Part shown: piece by piece, positions 5,755-9,937 of the stretch
Layout: each line of letters starts with the position of its first letter
How positions within the stretch are numbered: the stretch's first letter is position 1
Source of the DNA: Candidatus Bathyarchaeota archaeon
GTDB taxonomy: Archaea > Thermoproteota > Bathyarchaeia > Bathyarchaeales > Bathycorpusculaceae
DNA: 9,937 nucleotides
Direction of reading: 5' to 3'
Assembly (NCBI GenBank): GCA_030627225.1
Contig: DAOUSM010000017.1
Coordinates: forward strand, 1 to 9,937
Made by a program: the position numbers and the translations under genes
The notes under the pieces: generated by a model
What the model saw: only the letters and a program-made list of their open reading frames with translations
Database searches by the model: none
What the model was told of the DNA's origin: nothing

Positions 5755-5973
5755 TTGGGTGAAAGATTAAAGGTTTTCGGGCTAGTAGCGCTCTTAGGAT
5801 TCATGGCCGGCGTCATAGCAGAGCTAACAGCGGAATACATTATCCCAGCACTTCTGGAAATACTGCCAGCGTTCTTTAGCATAAGATATGTTCTGTCAGG
5901 ATTTGCTGGAGCTTGTCTGACACTAGTCTTGGTAAGCGTTTGGGCATACATAACAGGACCATCAGAACCATAA
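5755..5973 (+). CDS. Small two-helix membrane protein
   Basis: This 72-residue protein has two predicted membrane segments: about 8-34 (VFGLVALLGFMAGVIAELTA onward) and 45-65 (VLSGFAGACLTLVLVSVWAY). A short basic N-terminus (GERLK) and a polar tail (TGPSEP) flank them. TTG at 5755 is 5 nt after GGGTGA (5744-5749), which decides the start; GTG at 5746 lies inside that ribosome binding site and would add three residues. An ATG-TAA pair at 5734-5739 precedes it. I do not recognise the family. The protein is divergently transcribed from the cdv operon across a 227-bp gap, so a membrane role in division is a loose possibility based on position only. Glycines in both helices would allow tight helix packing or oligomerisation. 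Confidence 0.65.
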   Translation: MGERLKVFGLVALLGFMAGVIAELTAEYIIPALLEILPAFFSIRYVLSGFAGACLTLVLVSVWAYITGPSEP

Positions 5974-6111
5974 CAAACCTCTCTCGTTACATACCTTTAT
6001 TTCACGTGTTCTTAGTTGGAACTCTATAACATTAAAAGGAAGTTTTGGACTCAGTAGCGGAAAAGCAATCATCCACTTCTAGTCATGGTACCTCGATTAC
6101 TTCATCGTCCA

Positions 6112-6139
6112 TATATAAATGCGCAACGAAATTATTTAT
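6112..6139 (+). promoter_or_regulatory. Tandem TATA-type promoter for the amidotransferase gene
   Basis: Two boxes are visible: TATATAAA (6112-6119) and CGAAA followed by TTATTTAT (6127-6139), the latter resembling a BRE plus TATA box. Predicted starts lie near 6143 and 6161, leaving leaders of about 40 and 20 nt before GTG at 6183. The rest of the gap from 5974 shows only AT-rich sequence and no RNA gene. Confidence 0.5.
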
Positions 6140-6182
6140 GTTTTGAAGAAAAGTAGGAGCATAATGCAGAAGGGATAGCCCC

Positions 6183-6968
6183 GTGTGCGGCATATTCGGT
6201 TTCATACTCAAAAAGCCGGTGGATACTATTAAAGTGCTTAAGGTGCTTGAAAAACTGGAGGTTCATCAGTATCCTTCAGAGCCGAGACCTGTTGGAGGTT
6301 ACGGAGCAGGCGTAGCCATTCTTAAGTATGATGGAAAGGTCGTATTAGAAAAGGTTGGAAATGTTGATGGTTCTCCTGTTAAACGCTTGTCAGAAATGGT
6401 TGAGATCAGTGAAGCGTCCGTTTTGATTGGGCATGTGCGGATGCCCAGCCCACGGTTTATGAACACTGTAAGATTTAAGGAAACTGCTCAACCATACTTA
6501 ACATGTTGCTATCCAGACTTAAGAGTGATTTCAGCGCATAATGGCAATTTTGTGAATTACAAGGAGATTAGAGAAAAATTAAGTGAAGTGCACATTTTTG
6601 AGTCGGAGAAAATAGAGCTGATTGATTCTGAGGTTATTCCACACTTTTTTGAAGAATTGCTAAAGGAAAAGGCTGAAGCTGATGAAGCTTTAGATGCGCT
6701 TTTCTCATCTTTAGAGGGCCAAAACGCTTTAAGCCTCTTACAAATTGAAGAAGAACGCATGGTCTTGCATTTTATTCATAAGGGAAAAACCAGAGGGTTA
6801 ACGATTTGGACGAACGAGCAGAACGAAGTAATTTTCTGTTCTAGAGAGGAACCATTAATGGAAGAGTTTGGCAGCATACTTGCCCAAGGTAAATTTAGGG
6901 AGAAAGTTTTGATTCCATATCGGGAAGATGTGAGCTTGAGGCTTTCTTTTCCGCTGGCTTTTAGGTAA
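6183..6968 (+). CDS. Stand-alone class II (Ntn-type) glutamine amidotransferase domain protein
   Basis: The protein begins MCGIFGF, so removal of Met would expose Cys2 as the N-terminal nucleophile that releases ammonia from glutamine. Further glutaminase hallmarks are GHVRMPSP (83-90, Arg86 for substrate carboxylate), AHNGNF (118-123, oxyanion Asn120/Gly121) and DSE (148-150). The 261 residues cover only the GATase-2 fold; there is no sugar isomerase, PurF or asparagine synthetase domain. An ammonia acceptor must be a separate protein, or the enzyme acts as a free glutaminase; the product is unknown. GTG at 6183 is fixed by Cys2 and has GGGAT at 6172-6176 upstream. A four-codon ATG-to-TAG frame (6164-6178) with AGGAG before it ends just ahead. 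The neighbours (membrane protein, helicase) do not reveal a pathway. Confidence 0.85.
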   Translation: MCGIFGFILKKPVDTIKVLKVLEKLEVHQYPSEPRPVGGYGAGVAILKYDGKVVLEKVGNVDGSPVKRLSEMVEISEASVLIGHVRMPSPRFMNTVRFKETAQPYLTCCYPDLRVISAHNGNFVNYKEIREKLSEVHIFESEKIELIDSEVIPHFFEELLKEKAEADEALDALFSSLEGQNALSLLQIEEERMVLHFIHKGKTRGLTIWTNEQNEVIFCSREEPLMEEFGSILAQGKFREKVLIPYREDVSLRLSFPLAFR

Positions 6969-7013
6969 AGGATAAACCTTCCTTTCAACAATATAATTTT
7001 GGCATGTTCAAAA

Positions 7014-9935
7014 ATGCATAGAAACACTCCAAACTCTAACGTTTTCGATTTACTTAGCAAGCCCATTCGTGACGCTCTAGCTGAGTTGGGCTTTTCTGAA
7101 CCTACCCTCCCCCAGATGCTGGCTGTTCCGCCTATCTTAAACGGGGAAAATGTCCTTTTAATCGCGCCTACTGGAAGCGGGAAAACAGAGGCTGTTCTTC
7201 TGCCAATATTCTCCAATTTCATTCAGCAAAATGTGAAAAGGGGTATATCGATAGTTTATATCACGCCTTTGAGAGCGTTAAATCGCGACATGCTGAAGCG
7301 TTTATCCTTTTGGGCTCTCCGACTTGGCATAACCATTCAGGTTAGACATGGCGATACAGAGATAAAACTTCGCAGGAGACAAGCCCTTTTCCCGCCGCAT
7401 ATGCTTGTGACAACGCCGGAAACTCTCCAGGCTATTCTTCCAGGTTCACGTATGAAGCAGCACTTACGTCAAACCAGATACGTTATTGTGGATGAAGTGC
7501 ATGAGTTAGCATCAAGCAAGCGTGGGATTCAGTTAGCAGTAGCCATGGAACGCTTATACGAGATAGTTGGTAAAGAATTTCAGAGGATAGGTTTATCAGC
7601 AACTGTGGGCAATCCCAAAGAAGTTGCAAAGTTTATCGCTGGAACAAACAGAAAAATCAGAATTATTGAAGCTTTGCTGCCTAAAGGGTATAAGTATCGT
7701 ATTGTGAATCCGATTCCAACGGAAGCTGACTATGATTTAGCTGGAAAACTTAGAACTTCGCCAGAAGCAGCAGCAAGAATAAGACAGGTAGCCGAACTTG
7801 TTGACAGCCACAAATCAACTCTAATCTTTGTTAACAGCAGAACAAACGCAGAAATGCTGGGTCACAAGTTTAATCAGATCCAGCGAGGTGACATAGCAGT
7901 CCATCACGGTTCTCTGTCAAAGGAAGAACGGGTGCAGATAGAAGATGAGTTTAAGGCTGGAGCTTTGAAGGCAATTATATGCACAAGCACTTTGGAGCTC
8001 GGCATAGACATAGGCAACGTAGACCTAGTCATCCAATACCTTTCACCTAGACAGGTAAGCAGCCTAATTCAGAGGGTGGGGAGAAGCGGCCACCGATTAG
8101 ACATGCTCTCTAAAGGGGTTATTGTCACGGCATTTCCAGACGATACGCTTGAATCAACCGCAGCAGTGAAAAGTGCCTATAAAAACGAGCTCGAACCTGT
8201 TTTAATTCATGAAAACGCCTTAGATGTTTTAGCCCACCAAGTAGTTGGGATACTCCTAGATAAGGAAACTGTAAGTTTGAAGGATGTTTCTGCCATTGTG
8301 CGGAGAGCCTATCCCTACCGAGATCTTGCAGAAGACAAACTTTTAGATGTGATTAGCTTTTTAGATAACTTGAACGAATTAAGAATTGGACGAGAAGGAA
8401 AGGTTTTGAGGAAAACCAGAAAGACCAGACGCTACTACTATGAGAATTTATCCATGATTCCAGACGAGAGACGCTACCCAATAATAAACATAGTTTCAGA
8501 CAGAAAAATCGGCACATTAGGCGACGAATTCATGGCTTTGAGAGCCCGCGTTGGCTTAAACTTCATATGTAGAGGAAAGGTTTGGCGTATAGTTCAGATA
8601 GAAGAAGAAACGGGTACCGTTTACGTTGTTCCCTCAGAAGACCCCTTGGCGGCAATTCCCGGATGGGATGGGGAGATGCTTCCGGTTCCCTTCAACCTAG
8701 CACAGGAAACAGGTAAACTGCGAGAAGAAATTAGGGAAGCATTGAAAGAGACTGGCAAGGCTGAAGTTGCAGTGGAGAAGCTTGTGGAAAAACTTGCAAC
8801 GGATAAGTCCACTTTGCTTGGTGCCGTCCAAGAAGTTGAAGAGCACATGAAACAGGGAGCACCATTGCCAACGCATAACCGCATACTCATCGAAGCCTTT
8901 GATAAATATATTGTAATCCACGCTTGCTTCGGTGAAATAGTGAACCGCACTTTAGGCTGCATCTTTGATACGGTACTTTCAGATAGGGAAATCATTATCG
9001 GCTGGTGGAATGACGGTTACCGCATCCTGATTGAAACACCAAGAAGACTAACACCGCAAGAAATCGAGAAAATACCTAGAATTCTTTTTGATTTGTCAGA
9101 TAAAGAGGTAGAAAAAGCCTTCAAAGAATATTTAGAGGCTAGATTCCCCTTCTCCTACAAAATGAAGTTCATAGCCGAAAGGTTTGGAGCGCTTCCACGC
9201 GGAAAAACAATGGGACCTAGGAGACTGAGTCAGCTGCCAGAACAGTTTAGGAAAACACCAATTTACGATGAAACCTTACGGGAAGCAATGCTGGAGAAAG
9301 TGGATACTAAAAAAGTGAAAGAAATTATGAATGACATTAGAAATGGGAAGATAAAGATTAGCACCATATACCGTTTGGAAAAGCCTACACCTCTAGCATA
9401 CCATATACTCGCGAAATATTCGGACATTTCAGAGCTTATGGCTCCTGAGCGAGTCCTATTAAGCAATATAGAGAGAATGAAAAGGGCAATAGAAGCCAGA
9501 ACAGCGACTCTGCTCTGCATGTCATGCGGTGAATGGGTAACTCAAAAGAAAATTAGAAGCCTACCGAAACAGCCCACGTGCAAAAAGTGCAAATCAAAAC
9601 TTTTGGCACTCATACGTCCAAATCAGAACCCAACAGTCATACGTGAAATTTTGAAGAAAAGAATTGGAGACAAGGAATTAACAGAAGAAGAGCTTGAAGA
9701 TTTAACCCACGCAAGGCGTACGGCTGACTTGGTATTAAGTTATGGTAAAAAAGCAATCATAGCATTGGAAGTTAAAGGAATAGGTCCGGAAACCGCCTTC
9801 AGAATTCTTGGAAAAATGCATCAAAGGGAAGATGAATTTTACATGGACCTTTTGAAGGCGAAGATTCAGTATCTGCGAACAAGGGAATATTGGGAGAACA
9901 AGGAAGACCGTGTAAAAGGTTTCTCGTTTAAATAG
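7014..9935 (+). CDS. lhr: Lhr-family superfamily 2 helicase with zinc-ribbon-like C-terminal extension
   Basis: Numbering counts from TTG 6999, giving 978 residues. RecA-1 carries motif I APTGSGKT (56-63), Ia TPLRAL (89-94), II DEVH (165-168) and III SAT (200-202). RecA-2 carries IFVNSRTNAEML (276-287), TSTLELGIDIG (329-339) and motif VI QRVGRSGHR (358-366). These are followed by the Lhr winged-helix and beta-barrel regions (about 400-720). The tail has CMSC (840-843) and CKKC (861-864), a likely zinc ribbon, then an HhH-like LEVKGIGPETAFRILG (923-938). Lhr enzymes are ATP-dependent 3'-to-5' translocases acting on DNA or RNA:DNA duplexes in repair or RNA metabolism. The start is uncertain: ATG 7014 (used here) and TTG 6999 both lack a ribosome binding site, and AT-rich sequence at 6989-6997 could drive a leaderless message. 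It ends with TAG at 9933-9935. Motifs appear intact. The archaeal Lhr subgroup was not assigned. Confidence 0.93.
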   Translation: MHRNTPNSNVFDLLSKPIRDALAELGFSEPTLPQMLAVPPILNGENVLLIAPTGSGKTEAVLLPIFSNFIQQNVKRGISIVYITPLRALNRDMLKRLSFWALRLGITIQVRHGDTEIKLRRRQALFPPHMLVTTPETLQAILPGSRMKQHLRQTRYVIVDEVHELASSKRGIQLAVAMERLYEIVGKEFQRIGLSATVGNPKEVAKFIAGTNRKIRIIEALLPKGYKYRIVNPIPTEADYDLAGKLRTSPEAAARIRQVAELVDSHKSTLIFVNSRTNAEMLGHKFNQIQRGDIAVHHGSLSKEERVQIEDEFKAGALKAIICTSTLELGIDIGNVDLVIQYLSPRQVSSLIQRVGRSGHRLDMLSKGVIVTAFPDDTLESTAAVKSAYKNELEPVLIHENALDVLAHQVVGILLDKETVSLKDVSAIVRRAYPYRDLAEDKLLDVISFLDNLNELRIGREGKVLRKTRKTRRYYYENLSMIPDERRYPIINIVSDRKIGTLGDEFMALRARVGLNFICRGKVWRIVQIEEETGTVYVVPSEDPLAAIPGWDGEMLPVPFNLAQETGKLREEIREALKETGKAEVAVEKLVEKLATDKSTLLGAVQEVEEHMKQGAPLPTHNRILIEAFDKYIVIHACFGEIVNRTLGCIFDTVLSDREIIIGWWNDGYRILIETPRRLTPQEIEKIPRILFDLSDKEVEKAFKEYLEARFPFSYKMKFIAERFGALPRGKTMGPRRLSQLPEQFRKTPIYDETLREAMLEKVDTKKVKEIMNDIRNGKIKISTIYRLEKPTPLAYHILAKYSDISELMAPERVLLSNIERMKRAIEARTATLLCMSCGEWVTQKKIRSLPKQPTCKKCKSKLLALIRPNQNPTVIREILKKRIGDKELTEEELEDLTHARRTADLVLSYGKKAIIALEVKGIGPETAFRILGKMHQREDEFYMDLLKAKIQYLRTREYWENKEDRVKGFSFK

Positions 9936-9937
9936 TC

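Noticed and set aside
1..9937. CRISPR arrays, insertion sequences or prophage genes
   Set aside because: No regularly spaced direct repeats, transposase motifs or terminal-repeat pairs with target duplications were seen.

Overview
The window looks archaeal and most likely from the TACK superphylum, perhaps a Bathyarchaeia-like lineage. The evidence is a Cdv (ESCRT-type) cell-division cluster, an Lhr-family helicase, TATA/BRE-like promoter boxes, GGTGA/GGAGG-type ribosome binding sites and many TTG/GTG starts. The lineage is inferred from gene content and remembered similarity. No database search was possible.

Layout. Positions 1-563 (minus) hold the 5' part of a nucleotidyltransferase-domain gene that runs off the left edge and has no ordinary start codon. 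Diverging from it, a plus-strand unit (670-1846) encodes a winged-helix regulator, a MobB-type P-loop GTPase and a 59-residue protein overlapping the end of mobB. A convergent gap (1847-1992) with nested inverted repeats separates this unit from the cdv cluster. The cluster runs on the minus strand from 5527 down to 1993: an ESCRT-III/CdvB paralog without a winged-helix tail, then CdvA, then CdvB with MIM2-like and winged-helix regions, then CdvC, a Vps4-like AAA ATPase. Diverging from its promoter is a small two-helix membrane protein (5755-5973). Two further plus-strand genes follow: a stand-alone class II glutamine amidotransferase (6183-6968) and a near-complete-window Lhr-type superfamily 2 helicase (7014-9935).

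Working together. The four cdv genes form one compact module. CdvA should sit at the membrane and recruit CdvB through its C-terminal peptide. CdvB and its paralog should build the constricting filament. CdvC should remodel that filament through its MIT domain binding LPxxP-type motifs. CdvB and CdvC look translationally coupled, because the CdvB stop lies inside the CdvC ribosome binding site. The regulator-mobB unit points to molybdenum/tungsten cofactor maturation, with a 12-bp palindrome at the promoter as a possible operator.

The most notable feature is a start-codon puzzle. Both cdvB and the nucleotidyltransferase encode family-like N-terminal sequence upstream of any ATG/GTG/TTG, and each has an in-frame TAG just before that sequence plus a ribosome binding site positioned for a near-cognate codon (AUC and ACG). 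I see no tRNA, rRNA, CRISPR array or insertion sequence. The protein families are mostly known. I do not claim a wholly new system, but the cluster arrangement and start anomalies merit checking.
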